Shown here one piece after another: positions 35,019 to 48,368 of a stretch of DNA of 64,000 nt. The stretch comes from Phaseolus vulgaris (lineage: Eukaryota > Streptophyta > Magnoliopsida > Fabales > Fabaceae), in NCBI RefSeq assembly GCF_000499845.2, contig NC_023757.2, positions 42,263,798-42,327,797 on the forward strand, in the 5' to 3' direction. The notes under the pieces are model-generated. The model was not told the DNA's origin and did not search any database. It was given only the letters and a program-made list of their open reading frames with translations. The stretch's first letter is position 1. Each line of letters starts with the position of its first letter. A program made the translations under genes and the position numbers.

Positions 35019-38000
35019 ACTGGTTTAATGATCTTCCAATTATACCTTTTAAAGGGTCCATGTAATACCAATCAAAGCATTATTAAATCATTGTTACCTG
35101 TTCAATTATAAGACGTAGGGATTATATTCACTGTTTCTGCTTGTAAAATTACAATTCTCATTCCTCAGTAATTTCATGAAAAGCTATAATATAATATATA
35201 GTTAGTGCTATAATCGAATTTTACATTGTGTACTTCATTACTTTGAAAAAAAAAGATGTTGATACATGTTCAAAATTTCAGTTTTCTCCTGTATAATTAT
35301 CTAACAATATTACTTCCAGTTATGGAAATATGTTTCTTCTTGTCAGTGGAGTCTTGATTCAAGAACACCAATGGATAGTTTTGACAAATTTGCTTAATGG
35401 CTTAACTTTTCTTCTTCTTCTTAACATCAGTATATAGACTAAGTAGTCAAGAGTAAAAAAATCATTAAAATTTTTTAGAGCCGAATTATAAAATTTTAAT
35501 TGTGTCCTTTTTTGAATAACTTTTTAGCTACTTAAAAGAGGTTTAAAAGATCCTAAAAAGAAGTCATTTAAGGTCATAAACATCTACGAATAATAGTAAG
35601 CATAACATCTTTTAATTAATTCTCTCGTTTTAGTTGTATAAATATTACTTTCTTACAAATATTATACGCATGGTAATAATTTTTCACTAACCCAGGTCCA
35701 ACTGTATAATCAAGTAACAGGTATAAAACTATGGCCACAAATTAGGTTCAGAAATTCATCAACCTTAACATCCTAAGGCAAATAAAAGAAAAAGAAAATG
35801 AAGATGTAGAGAGAGATAGAGGGATGAATTTGCTCAACTTCATAACCTTAGCGAATCTCCAAGCTTGATCCTTTCCTTCTTTCTACTCTCTCACCTGAAA
35901 ACTCCCTCTGCCTAGCTTTCTATTTTCTTCTTTCCTGCAGCCAATGAGCAGAAGCTCTCTCTTACACTTCTTATTAACATGATATTGATATGAAGTTACA
36001 TAATTATAGTAATATGTATACTAGTTATTTTATAACTTTTTACGTAATTCTTCATACTCTCTTTTGGAGGCTGAATATGTATGTTTTTATTCCAAAACCA
36101 GGGATGTTAAATAAATGGTAATTAGTAGTTTATTAGCTACATATTACAGTGACTTTTAAGAAAAAAGACTGTAAATTTTTTCATACTTATATTATAACTA
36201 CAAATTTCTATCAATGTTTCTAATCAATGTAGCTTGAATAAACATGAAATCCTGCCCTTTGCTCCGTGCAAACCAAAGAATTAAGAGCAAAGTCATTGTA
36301 GTTTATAATTGCAGGAAATTGAGGGACTTTACCAGTAAATAGTTAAAATCCTCCAAATCTTACTGTAATTCAAACAAAAAATCAATTACAGAAAAAAAAA
36401 GTTGCATCGACTAGGAGATAATGGTCTACTTGCACTCCAACAGCCAAACATAGCAAAGCCAATCCTTTTAAGATGACAATAGAAAGTACAGATTAAACTC
36501 AATCTCTCAAACAATTGATGAAGAATGAGATAGAAGTTCTTTGAGAAATATGAAAATTCTTTGAATTCTATCAAGATTTCAAAGTGGCCAATTTTCCAAC
36601 TATCCCATTTATAGAGTTGGACCCAACTTCACATAATCCAACTTATTTAAATTTAGTTGGATTTTATTTATGATTAAGTCAAATTTGACCTGAACCAATT
36701 CAAACTAACTCATTATATAGGTTGTGATGAGTTTAAGTATAAGTGACTACATTCAAGTTGCATTGGACATAGCTAAAAAATGCATAAACTCAACCTGCTA
36801 GTAAGAGGTTTGTTAAAATTCTGGCTAATTCAACCCGCAAACACCTCGGCCAATCTTTGAACTAGGGTACAAAGACTTAATGCTGCTGCTAGCATAGCTA
36901 AGGCTTTGACTTATTTTGACTTATACGCATGGGGAGATTCTGGAAGTAGAATAGCTGATGATAAATTAAATCAAGTATATGGATTTATCATCCATGCATA
37001 AGTAAGCTAATATGGTCTGATGCTGATTGGAAATCAAGCTGAAATGCAACATGATAAACATCTAAAAAACAAGAGATGTAGTCTAAGCAAGAGTGAAGTT
37101 TAAGTGATGGCATGACAATTTCAATGAAACAAGAAGGAGATATATCAAAGGAGAGAGTTTAGTTATACATGTGACAAACGATAGGATCGTCTATTTAAAG
37201 GAAGACTATACAACACCACACAAGATTGTTTCTTTTTTCAATTTTTAAACATAGTTTTGTCATTTTAAATTGAAATCAAAGTTGCACAAACTACTACTTC
37301 TTGTAAGTAAGCTACTGCATTCTGTTGACGTGAGGAAGTGATGATGCATTTTTAATAAATAGATCTAAAAAAACATGAGATAGTTTTGGTTGTGTCTGTG
37401 TCTTCTGTTCTCATGTTTTACCTTACAAATTTTCTGTCTTTTTTCCTGTATATTATGATTGCTTGAGAGAACAGGTATTCAGCCCCAGTTTTGTTCAGGA
37501 ATAACATCTGCTTGAGTACAGAACCCATGTTATTGACTTGCTGGTTACCAAGGGCACCAACACCATTTTATTTGCATTTCACACCTACTTTGGAAAGACA
37601 CCATCATAGGTTTAATTAGTTGCCATGCGTGCGAAAATACAAGACCCTACCATTTACCTTTTTGTCTTTTCAAGATATCTCTAGTTATCATCACCTCCAA
37701 ACATGTGAAAGTTGAATCAACTTCTCAGCCCGTAGCTATTATGATTTATAGGAATTAACATTCATCATTTCAATTTAAATGCGACCCAAATGCTTCTATG
37801 ATGTAACAAAACACGCCTATAATATTATATAAGACCCTACATAGATTTACACTTTAATTTCTGAGGTTACAACTTAGCCTTCAAGCCTAAAAACCTTACT
37901 GCACTAACCACTATTTCAAGATTCCACAAAGGTTTAGAACTCACTGCTCCATTCAAACTCTTAATCTTAGGTAGCATTCATGTATGAAAAAAAAATCTCC

Positions 38001-39357
38001 TTTTTACTTTTTTTTTTCTTTGCAGCTATCATGCCAAGATTGGCGTGGATTGGTCATTATTATCTGCAATGATTCTGTACTCCAAAAAAGAAGACACACC
38101 CTACAAATAGACAACTTTAGAGTTTAAACTTATCAATTTTTATGGTATATAAAGAAGTCAACATCTTAATCATTTGGTTATTTTTTTTCATTCTTTTCTG
38201 TTTTTCTCCTTATAGACATCTGGTGTTTTGTTACCGTACAAGTCAAAATGAAATATTTGCTTAAAACTGTCAATTCTCTATGCCAATATTGGAACGACAA
38301 AAACTTGCAAACATAATTTTATTTTAATAATTCATAATAATAATAATAATAAAAAGAAGAATAATGGAGCAAATGTAAAAATAGTTTTGAGATGATAAAA
38401 CGTAAATGATTGTAATATTAGACAAGTTTAACAATCTTAAAAATAGAGTTGAGGGGTAAGTGGAACTAATTATTAGCATAACTTATTAATAATATTGGCA
38501 TGCCAAAAATAAAAGTAAGAGACAGTGGGGAAGAAAGAAAATGAAAAAGTTATTTTACTGTGTTTGAATGACTGTTGTCTAAAAAGAGAGAAAAAAAAAG
38601 AGCTTCCTGAATTCATTTCCAAAGAGACATACAAAATTAACATGATAGATTTAATACAGGGACTTTAGTATTTAAACGTGAGAAACTGTATTTATATAAT
38701 TTTTCAGAATAAAAATTAAGATCACAGGGGAAGAATTATAAAAAGAAATAATATGATGAGAAGATATATATATTAAAAAACCTATATAAATAGTAGTATA
38801 ATTATGTGTTTATATAGATATAGAGGTCTATATATATACTCCATTAATTTATACCTTTGTTTTGGATCTCTGCTGTAAAAGTAAAGTTAAACAAATTTTT
38901 CCATGTCCACCAACAAATTTCCATGCTTGTTGACTTTTATCAAAAGCTAATAACACTCTCCCACCTATCATCTCTTCCTTCTTTTTCTTTTTCTTTTTAA
39001 GCCCTCTATATCTCCTTCCATCTTAACTAGAAAAAAGGAAATTAGTTTCCTTACTACAAAATCCACCTTAACAATTCAACCATATGCATAACATACCTTT
39101 TCTAATGCTTCTCTTCTCACAACACTGACTCCACTACACTGGAATGAATCTTCCACAAAGTACTACTGCATAATGCCCCCTTGACTTCCAACATGGAAAA
39201 ACGAATCAGGAATATCAGTTTTCAGAATATTCTTCTGCTAAAGTCTACCACAGTCAACCTTCTAGCTAGCAAGAGTTTGAATAATTTACATGAACTGTTG
39301 GACACAAGCATCATTGTTGTCATTGTACATTGAAAAAAAGAATACTCATCTGCCAAG
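35019..39357. other. 4.3-kb intergenic region
   Basis: The UBC 3' UTR occupies the first few hundred bases. I found no further gene, RNA or mobile element with borders. The last 500 bases before 39358 are the promoter and leader of the ATL gene: pyrimidine-rich, with TATATATACT near 38830. Confidence 0.5.
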
Positions 39358-40368
39358 ATGCGCAACATTCAGATTGAAACGAAGCAAAATGGTGGTGTGA
39401 AGTACTCAGATGAGTCATATCCTCAATCTCCTTTCTCAGCATACCAAGCTCCTAATGACGGCAACACTACCAACGAGAAAGAAACAACAACGCCATCGTC
39501 TCTCAGCAGAATCAGTCCACTTATTTTGCTGGTCATAATTGTTCTAGCAGTTATCTTCTTCGTGTATGGACTTGTCCATTTGGTTCTATGGTTTTTCATG
39601 AAAACACCAACCTCTTCATCAATCTACAACTCCAACAGGTTCCACGAATCCACGCGCTCACGTGTTCTTCAGAGGCAGCTTCAACAACTCTTCCGCTTGC
39701 ACGACTCAGGTCTAGACCAAGCCCTCATAGACTCTCTACCCGTTTTCCGTTACCAAGATTTATTGGGTTCAAAGGAACCGTTTGATTGTGCCGTGTGTTT
39801 ATGCGAGTTCTCCGAGGACGACAAGCTGAGGTTGCTTCCTATGTGCACACACGCGTTTCACATGAACTGTCTTGACACGTGGCTTCTCTCGAATTCCACG
39901 TGTCCTCTTTGCAGGGCGTCTCTCTCCAACTACGTGGAGAATCAGAATCAGAATCAGAATCCAATGCTGTTTAATGTTGGCATTGGCAATTCAAATTGTT
40001 TGGTTCTGCCAAGTGGGTTCAGTGGTGAGGAAGAGAAGGGGTTTTCAGAGAGTGAAAGATCAGTTGGGAAAAGGGTGTTTTCCGTGAGGCTTGGAAAATT
40101 CAGAAACAATGGGTTGGAGTTAGAGAGTGGAGATAGTTGTAGTTTGAATGAGAGGAGATGCTACTCCATGGGTTCATATCGGTATGTGGTTCGTGATTCG
40201 AATCTGCAAGTGGTGTTGTCTGAATCTGGTGATGTTTCAGAAAATGAGAATGTGAAGGGAAAGAGGATAAGCGACTCAACCAAAGGTGAGAGCTTCTCTG
40301 TTTCCAAGATATGGCTTTGGTCCAAGAACTCCACATTTCATGCTTCTAATGCAGCAGCTTTCCCCTAA
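39358..40368 (+). CDS. ATL-family RING-H2 membrane E3 ubiquitin ligase (ATL13/46/47-like)
   Basis: A single intronless frame of 336 residues, as is usual for ATLs. One transmembrane helix lies at about 53-81 ([18 protein letters not shown]), the GLD motif at 118-120 ([13 protein letters not shown]), and the RING-H2 finger uses C144, C147, C163, H165, H168, C171, C182 and C185 with ATL spacing. The conserved proline (161) and tryptophan (175) are present. [18 protein letters not shown] resembles the ATL13/46/47 branch. The C-terminal 150 residues are serine- and acid-rich with a short Asn-Gln repeat (about 193-201). ATLs ubiquitinate targets at membranes, often in defence or nutrient responses; no target can be named here. 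It lies 4.3 kb downstream of an E2 gene, probably by chance. Confidence 0.93.
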   Translation: MRNIQIETKQNGGVKYSDESYPQSPFSAYQAPNDGNTTNEKETTTPSSLSRISPLILLVIIVLAVIFFVYGLVHLVLWFFMKTPTSSSIYNSNRFHESTRSRVLQRQLQQLFRLHDSGLDQALIDSLPVFRYQDLLGSKEPFDCAVCLCEFSEDDKLRLLPMCTHAFHMNCLDTWLLSNSTCPLCRASLSNYVENQNQNQNPMLFNVGIGNSNCLVLPSGFSGEEEKGFSESERSVGKRVFSVRLGKFRNNGLELESGDSCSLNERRCYSMGSYRYVVRDSNLQVVLSESGDVSENENVKGKRISDSTKGESFSVSKIWLWSKNSTFHASNAAAFP

Positions 40369-41297
40369 GAGCTAAGAAGGTTTGAACATGTATGAGGAAG
40401 AATTGCATGCTTTTATTTACGTTTTATATTATACCATTAATAAACACCGATTGAAACATGCTAATTAAATGATATTTGGCAGTGCTTCTTCCTCTCTTCT
40501 ACTTTCTCTCTCTCTACTTATCCATGGAATTGCATCCATCTAGATTGAAAACAAGGGTGTTAGGAGGATTTGTATCCTGGATTATCCGTATGAGAAACTT
40601 ATAACAAACTCTTGACAAAAGTTGTCCAGTAACATTGTGCCAACAAAAAAAATGTTCCATGTACGACATTATTATAAGAAATTGTAATTTTAATTATGTT
40701 TTAAAAAAATTATGGTGATAAATGAAGTTTGTCGTAATCTCAAAATGAAGTTTGTCAGAATTTGGGTGGGCTTACAGTGATCTTCATTCAAGTTCTAGTG
40801 ATTCAGTATTTAAGAAACGAGGGAAGTATATAGTGAATATAGTGCTAAAATACTTTGATGCTCAAGTCAATAAATAAATTTTGTGTATATAGTGAATATA
40901 GTGCTAAAATTCGAGTATAATGAGACATATTATAGTATCTTTTCATAAAATCTAAATATCATGTATATGGATCTTGGAGGGAGTATTATTTAATATAATC
41001 GAAGCATTTATGTTATATAATAAGTGATATTGAGTAAGTAGATTAGAGTATTCATGCAATAGAATCAGGAACCTTGGGCAAGTAAATCAGACCATTCAAA
41101 GATATCAAAATATTGTGTATTAAATTCATGTTAATTGTGCTTTAATAAGATTGATTCTCATAATATATTGATCTAACTTAATATTATTACACTAACATAA
41201 TTATGTGGGAGTTTATAATAATAGTCCCAAAAATCATGGTTAATTTTGCTTTGTCATGGGCTTTCTCACGATTTAAGCCAAAATGGAATACATCCGA
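40369..41297. other. intergenic, includes ATL 3' UTR
   Basis: A short direct repeat, TATATAGTGAATATAGTGCTAAAAT, occurs at about 40829 and 40886. No gene was seen. Confidence 0.5.
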
Positions 41298-41559
41298 ATT
41301 GGGCTTTGATCAGTACATGTTTGATCAAATCCGAGACGATACACAGTCCTGCAACCTTGAGCCGAGCGAGGTGAAAAGACTTGTAAAAAATGTTTGCGAC
41401 TAAGTTCAACCGTTACATTTGTCTTGAAGAGTGGTATGAGTTTTTTAGTAAGAAAGGTCAAGTTAAAATCAAACATGAGCTTTGATCGGCACATGTGTGC
41501 GAGAATTTGTCGAAGTCGTTTGCAACTAAGCTCAACCGCTTGTTGCATGAAGACAACCA
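41298..41559. repeat. two diverged copies of a leader unit before the minisatellite
   Basis: GCTTTGATC(A/G)G(T/C)ACATG at 41302 and 41479, each followed by (C/G)AACTAAG(T/C)TCAACCG at about 41398 and 41523, mark two diverged copies. The second is about 50 bp shorter and leads directly into the 56-57-bp array. Confidence 0.6.
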
Positions 41560-42290
41560 GATACAGTCTGAGTTGTTTTTCATCGGACTTCTCGGGTCCG
41601 AGGTGGAGACAATCAGATACAGTCTTAGTTGTTTTTTTGTCGGACTTCTCGGGTCTGAGGTGGAGACAATCGAATACAGTCTGAGTTATTTTTTGTTGGA
41701 CTTCTCGAGTCTGAGGTAGAGAAACCCAGTTGTTTTTTATCGGACTTCTCGGGTCTGAGGTGGAGATAACCAAATATAGTTTAAGTTATTTTTTTATCGA
41801 ACTTCTTGGGTCCGAGGTAAAGACAACTAGATACAATCTAAGTTGTTTTTCATCGGACTTCTAGGGTCCGAGGTGGAGACAACCAGATACAGTCTGAGTT
41901 GTTTTTTGATCGGACTTCTCATGTTCGAGATGGAGACAACTAGATATAGTCTAAGTTGTTTTTATATAAGACTTCTTGGGTCCGAGATGGAAACAACCAA
42001 ATACAACCTGAGTTGTTTTTTATCGAACTTCTCAGGACCGAGATGGAGACAACCAAATACAGTCTTAGTTGTTTTTTATTGGATTTCTCGAGCCCGAGAT
42101 AGAGACAACCAAATATAGTCTGAATTGTTTTTGTATAAGACTTCTCGGATTTGAGAGGAGACAATTAGATACACTTTGAGTTGTTTTTTATCGAACTTCT
42201 CGAGTTCGAGATGGAGACAATCAGATACAGTCTGAATTGTTTTTTTATCGAACTCGAAGTTCAAGATGAAAACAACCAAATAATTTATTT
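41560..42290. repeat. minisatellite of about 13 copies, 56-57 bp each
   Basis: A core CGGACTTCTCGGGTCCGAGG, GTGGAGACAACCAGATACAG and TCTGAGTTGTTTTTTAT unit recurs. The CGGACTT position is at 41584, 41641, 41697, 41741 (a short unit), 41798, 41854, 41911, 41967, 42024, 42080, 42136, 42192 and 42249. The right-hand copies are more diverged. CTTCTCGGGTCCGAG is itself an imperfect inverted repeat within each unit. No homology to a known coding domain was recognised. Confidence 0.93.
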
Positions 42291-44218
42291 TTCATTTGAA
42301 ATTGTTCAGCCCACTTGTCGTGTTCAATTTAAAAAATGCTCTAATTCACCTAAACCGAATTTTTTAAAACCCTATTTGCTTGATTCAAAAAATAGTATAT
42401 ATTTAGTTAGTTAAAAAGATATGGTTGAAGGCTACTTTTCTCAATCAAGAAGGAAATTTTATATTTTCAACAAACTTTATGCAAAATTATCAAAAGAATA
42501 TGGGTACAAATATTATTAGAGGAAATTAATATCAATTTTATTTTTTAAAAATTTTATTTTATTTTTTCTAATTCTAGTATTTATTAATTTTTTATTTTAT
42601 ATATATTTTTTTATATGTACTACTTATATATTCATATCATCACTTTGATTTCAAAAAAAAAAAAAATAGAAAAAATATTTATTCTCAAATGGATTCATTT
42701 TTTAATTTAAATAAATAGATATTTAATAGATTCGATGAAAATAATAAAATTGGAGTAGTTTGCATCAATTGGATTTTTTCCATATATATATAACAGATCA
42801 ATTCTTTATTAAAAAAATATATTTAAAACACATGCTTTTAAAATAAAAAAAAGGAAAAAACATAAATATTGAAAATACAATAAAGCAATAATATTAGGAT
42901 TTATTGTTAATTAGCAAATAAGGAAAACAATTAATTATTCTTATAAAATAAGAGGAAGAGAAGTGCATGATAACACTATTCAATCTAATTATAATTCAGA
43001 ATGGATATTTAATTTGTTTGAATACATTTGTTAAACAATTTGATATCGAATGAAACAAAAGTATCATGATTTGAATCAAATCATTAACTTCATTAATAAA
43101 ATTAATAAAATTGTAAGGTTATGCACAAATTGGATAATATGGGAAACAGTCTTGATTTTGATTCGGGTAATTAATGAAGATATTATTTTTTTATAAAAAA
43201 GAGAGTGCTAATGAAAATAATTAGTTAGATATGTGGAAAAAAAAAAAGATAAAATAGAGTTGGAAAAAAACTAGATATAAAAAAAAGTAAAGAAGAATCT
43301 AGTATAAGAAGAAAGAGACTGATCAAAAGACACATTGCCAACTCCGTAGGAATCACTGATTTGGACTAAACAACATCTTCTAGTTGTAAGATATTCTTCT
43401 TCACTAGAATAAAAAAAAAAAAATAACATTAAATTGGAAAAATTAAGAATCATAATAAAATAACTTTTTTATAAATAATCATTTTACAATCAAACCATAC
43501 AAAAGCTATAAATAAATCAAATTGAAAAGTTTTAAAATTTACAGGAGCACTCCAGTTTCAATTTTGTGTGCTAAAACTTTTTCATAGGTATTTTTATAAT
43601 TTTTAATAAATTAAAAACGTCCAATTTTTCTTTCACATGTGAGTGTGGACTTGGGTTTATAAGTTGGGCCATTGCATTTTGTAAGCCTATGGTTTGAAGC
43701 TATACTCCTATAAGTTAACGAAATGACAAAAATGCCTTTGATTTGTATTTTTAAAATAATCTTATTTTTGAATTAAAAAATTAAATGATAATATGAGAAA
43801 GTTATGAATTGAATAATCAATAACTTATTTTGAAGTTTAGTATACATTTTAAAATATGTATTCTCAACACACATTTTAAAATATATAATTTAAAATATAT
43901 TAATATATTTTAGAATGTATTTTATACTTATAAATACATTTGAGATCAGATACAGAATATATTTCTAAAATGTATAATAAAAAATACATATTTTTAAAAG
44001 GTAAAATTGGAAATTCTATTTTACGAGTGTAACATGAATGAATCATAGTTAAGTGTGGAAGATGGGAGTGTGTGTAAAAGTTAGGGAACATAGGTTTTGT
44101 ATGTTTCCAATAACATCAAATTCAACTTTTTTTTTCTAATTTCTATGCCAACACTCACTTCCTGTGTTGTGTTACTCTGTCACTCACTCTGCAACTAAGT
44201 GCCATCTTCATCACCACC
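42291..44218. other. AT-rich intergenic region and RDR2 promoter
   Basis: It has A/T-rich runs, including poly-A near 42653-42666, and repeated TTTTAAAATATAT variants around 43850-43910. The last 150 bases are a pyrimidine-rich leader (CTCACTTCC, TCTGTCACTCACTCTG). No gene was supported. Confidence 0.5.
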
Positions 44219-47200
44219 ATGGGGACGACAACAAAACCTCTTTCGCACACAGTTAGCGTCTTCAACATACCTCGCTCCGCCACCGCCAAGGACCTCCTCC
44301 ACTTCATCGAATCCAAGGTGGGTTCTTCCACAGTCTTTGCCCTCGAAATCTTCTCCGACAACGTCAACTGGAAGTCCCGCGGCGCTGGCCGCGTCCAGTT
44401 TGAGGCCCTCGACGCCAAGTCCCGCGCCCTCTCTCTCTCCCAACTCCAACAACTGCTCATCCACTCCCATTTCCTCCGCCTCTCTGATACCTCCGAAGAC
44501 ATCATTTTCCGCCCCCTCCACCGCCTTCAAAACGGAGTTCTCTACGCCGGCCTCATGCTCTCCGACGACCGGATGAGCGTCCTCGAGTCCTGGGAGGGCG
44601 TTGCGGGCTTGGTCGTGCCCCAAAGGAGGAAGCTTGACTTCTTGGTGTTGCATGATGGCGACTGTTACCGAGTCGAGATTTTTTTTGAGGATATTTTGGA
44701 GTCTCATGGCTATTGTTTGGGAGCAGAAGGCAAACTCAATGCCCTCCTCTTGAAGGTACATTTTTTTTGCACATAAAAAAAACCACTTAGGGACTCTATA
44801 AATTTTGTCTTGTTCAAGGTGAATAAGTATGTAGGGTTTTGTTTTATGTGATTGATGAGTTTCTTTTCTTTTGTATTTATTTGCTGGTGTGTTTTTTTCC
44901 TCTCAGCTTAAATTTGGGCCAAAAATTTATAAGAAAAAGATGGGGCCAGATGTGGCAACCAAGTTTAGGAATGATAGATACCATTTTTGTAAGGAAGATT
45001 CCGAGTTTCTTTGGGTGCGGACTACTGACTTTTCGGCTCTGAAGTCGATTGGGCACTCTACTTCATTTTGTTGGGAAATTGCGGAAGAACAATTGGCTTC
45101 GGATGTTTTTACAAGTTTGCCGCTCTACAAGGAAAATTTAAGAGATTTGGTTCTGGAGGATGGGGAAGAATTCTGTTCTTCCACAGAAGCAGTTCCTCTT
45201 GTAAAGTGTGCGTCGCAATCCAAGTTACCTTACGAGGCCCTTTTCCAGTTGAATTCTCTTGTTCATACTCAGAAAATTAGTCTTGCTTCGGTGGATGATG
45301 AATTGATTGACTTGTTGGGAGGCTTAGATGAAGAAATTAGAGCTGTGATTTTTCAGAAATTGCACCAGATGGGCTTCACTTGTTATGATCCTCTTAAATT
45401 TGTGAAGACTCAGTTGCATGTGCTGAGTAACAAGAAAAGAAGTCAACCACTATCTTCACAGAAAAGGTTGATAGATAATAACATTATGAGCTGTCATAGA
45501 GCCTTGGTTACCCCAACTAAGATTTATTGCCTTGGTCCCGAGCTTGAAACCTCAAACCATGTGGTAAAGCACTTTGCATCCTGTGCCTCGGACTTCATGA
45601 GGATTACCTTTGTTGAAGAGAATTGGAATAAGCTTCCAAATTATGCTGTATCGACTGGTGTGCAAAAGGGAATCTTTTCAAAGCCTTTTAAAACTGAAAT
45701 ATATAAGCGAATATTGACTATTCTTCGAGATGGGATTGTAATTGGATCAAAGAGATTTGAGTTCCTGGCCTTCTCTGCTAGTCAGCTGCGTTCAAATTCT
45801 GTTTGGTTATTTGCCTCTAATGACAATGTGAAAGCAACTGATATCAGAGAATGGATGGGATGCTTCAATAATATACGCAGTGTTTCTAAATGTGCAGCGA
45901 GGATGGGTCAGTTGTTCAGTTCTTCCATGCAAACTTTTGAAGTGGCCCCTCAAGATGTAGAGGTAATTCCTGATATTGAAGTTACCTCTGATGGTGTAAG
46001 CTACTGTTTCTCAGATGGTATTGGAAAAATCTCCCAATCTTTTGGTAGGCAAGTTGCTCAAAAGCTCAAGTTAGATCATACTCCTTCAGCATTTCAAATT
46101 CGGTTTGGAGGATATAAAGGTGTCATAACTGTTGATCGCCATTCATTTAGGAAGTTATCATTGCGCAACAGCATGCTTAAGTTTGAATCCAAAAATAGGA
46201 TGCTTTGTGTCACAAAATGGAGTGAGTCAATGCCTTGCTTTCTCAATCGAGAGATTATATCCCTGCTGTCTACCTTAGGAGTAAAAGATGAGGCATTTTT
46301 GGCAAGGCAACAGGACCAATTGAATTTGTTAGGAAGGATGTTGACTGATAGTAAGGCAGCTTTGGATGTTTTGGAAGGTTTGAATGGAGCTGATTCAAGG
46401 AGCATTCTAGTGAAGATGTTGCATGAGTTTAATGAGCCAAACAGTGAGCCTTACCTATCAATGATGCTTAAGGCTTACTATGCATACCAATTATCTGACT
46501 TGAAAAGTAGAAGCCGAATATTTGTTCCCAAGGGTCGAGTCTTAGTAGGTTGCTTGGATGAAACTGGTCTTTTGAATTATGGTGAAGTATTTGTTCGTGT
46601 AACAGTGAAAAGAACTACGGAAAAGTTTGATGATAACTTAAGGAAAGGGGGTGACGATGATAGCACACGTATAATAGTGGGAAAGGTGGTGGTCACGAAA
46701 AATCCTTGTCTTCACCCAGGAGACGTAAGAGTGCTTGATGCTATCTACAATGAAGAATTAGAGGAAAAGGGTTTGAGGGATTGCCTTGTATTTCCACAAA
46801 ACGGACATAGGTGTGTATATAATGAACTACATTTAAAACCCCATTTGCTTGTAACCCTTTTTTTATTTATCATGGAGAAATTCATTTTTTACATTTATCT
46901 TTGGTCCCGTGTGGTGTCATTGACTACCATGAGTCATTTAATCATGTGCTGACAAAAGTTGTGAACTGCAGGTTGAGAGATACAAGGGGAAAGGGCGATG
47001 TTGTTTTTAGCTATACTATCACTGTTGCACTTATTGTCTAGATTCTAGAACTTGTGGCATGTACTCTCTCGATGCTTTCATCTACTTGTGCAAAAACAAA
47101 ATATTTTTCATAATATTTAAAGAATTTGGTATTCCAGTCATCATCAGTTTATTACTTTCTAGGTGCCACTTGGTTTTGGTTTGATAGGTCTATTAGGTTC

Positions 47201-48368
47201 ATTGTGTGAGGACATTTGGAGATGATATTAGATTTTCTGTTGTCTTGCCGTGTTAGATATGAAGTTATCTCTAAGCTTTTTAGCCACCTTGGTTCCACAT
47301 CATGAAATCATTATTATCTTTGATGTTTATTGTTCTAATACTTGTTGGTTGGCCTACAGGCCCCATCCAAACGAATGCTCTGGAGGTGATCTTGATGGAG
47401 ATTTGTTTTTCATAAGCTGGGACAAAGATCTAATCCCAGCTCAAACTGAGGCTCCAATGGACTACACAGGACGGAGACCTCGTATAATGGACCATAAGGT
47501 GACCCTAGAGGTAATTTTCATCAAAGTTTCAACTTGTTTTTGAAAAATACACTGATGAAGGTAGAACTGCTTCCTCATTTGTTATTTCTTGACCGGTCAG
47601 GAAATCCAACATTTTTTTGTGGATTACATGATCAATGATACTTTGGGTGCTATCTCCACTGCACATCTAGTTCACGCTGACCGTGAACCAGATAAGGCTA
47701 AGAGTAGAAAATGTTTGGAGTTAGCAGAGCTTCACTCCATGGCTGTTGACTTTGCAAAGACCGGAGCACCTGCTGCAATGCCTAGAGTTTTAAAACCAAG
47801 AGAATTTCCAGATTTCATGGAGAGGGTGGAGAAGCCTATGTACATCTCCAAGGGGGTATTAGGAAAACTTTATCGTGCTATAATTGAGTCTCAAATGCAA
47901 ATTAAATATAGTTTTGTGTGGTCAGAGAAGCTTGCTGAAGAAGCATATGATCGTAGCCTTGAAGTGAATGGTTTTGAGGCCTTCCTTGAGACAGCCTCAA
48001 GTCACAAAGAAATGTACGCACAGAAGATGAGCAGTTTGATGAACTTCTATGGTGCCGAGACTGAGGATGAAATGCTACTTGGTAACTTGCAAAACCGTGC
48101 TTCATATTTGCAGCGTGATAACAGGAGATATGGTGATATGAAAGATCGGATTCTGCTCTCAGTGAAGAATCTTCAGCGCGAAGCTAAAGAATGGTTTGAA
48201 ACTAGTTGCCAACCGCACGAATATCGTCCCATGGCTTCTGCATGGTATCATGTGACCTATCACCCCAGCTATTATTGCCAGGAAAGCTCATGTTTTCTTA
48301 GCTTCCCATGGATAGTTGGTGAGGTTTTGTTGCAGATAAAGTCTGTAAACAAAGCAGTTCAAAGATGA
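44219..48368 (+). CDS. RDR2: RNA-dependent RNA polymerase 2 (RDR2)
   Basis: Four exons with canonical junctions, 44219-44755, 44907-46810, 47360-47510 and 47601-48368, join to 1,119 residues, close to the known plant RDR2 length. The N-terminus (about 1-90) is the RRM-like region with HTVSVFNIPRSATAKDLLHF and FALEIFSDNVNWKSRGAGRV. Strong RDR2-type segments follow: WVRTTDFSALKSIG, then FEFLAFSASQLRSNSVW, REWMGCFNNIRSVSKCAARM and FSDGIGKIS. The catalytic DLDGD motif is at about 824-828 in exon 3, inside CSGGDLDGDLFF. The C-terminal region has MINDTLGAISTAHLVHAD and FLSFPWIVG. RDR2 copies Pol IV transcripts into double-stranded RNA for 24-nt siRNAs in RNA-directed DNA methylation. No break was found. 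The first exon is much richer in G+C than the rest. Confidence 0.97.

Noticed and set aside
41273..42279. Several frames of 67-166 residues on both strands across the minisatellite
   Set aside because: They arise from repeat periodicity; 56-bp units break the frame and no domain is seen.
43271..43453. 60-residue minus-strand frame with an ordinary-looking central part
   Set aside because: Short, bounded by poly-A/T runs, and no family recognised.
44195..44761. 188- and 116-residue frames on the minus strand and a 125-residue frame on the plus strand over RDR2 exon 1
   Set aside because: Shadow frames of a G+C-rich exon; the RDR2 frame has clear homology and the others none.
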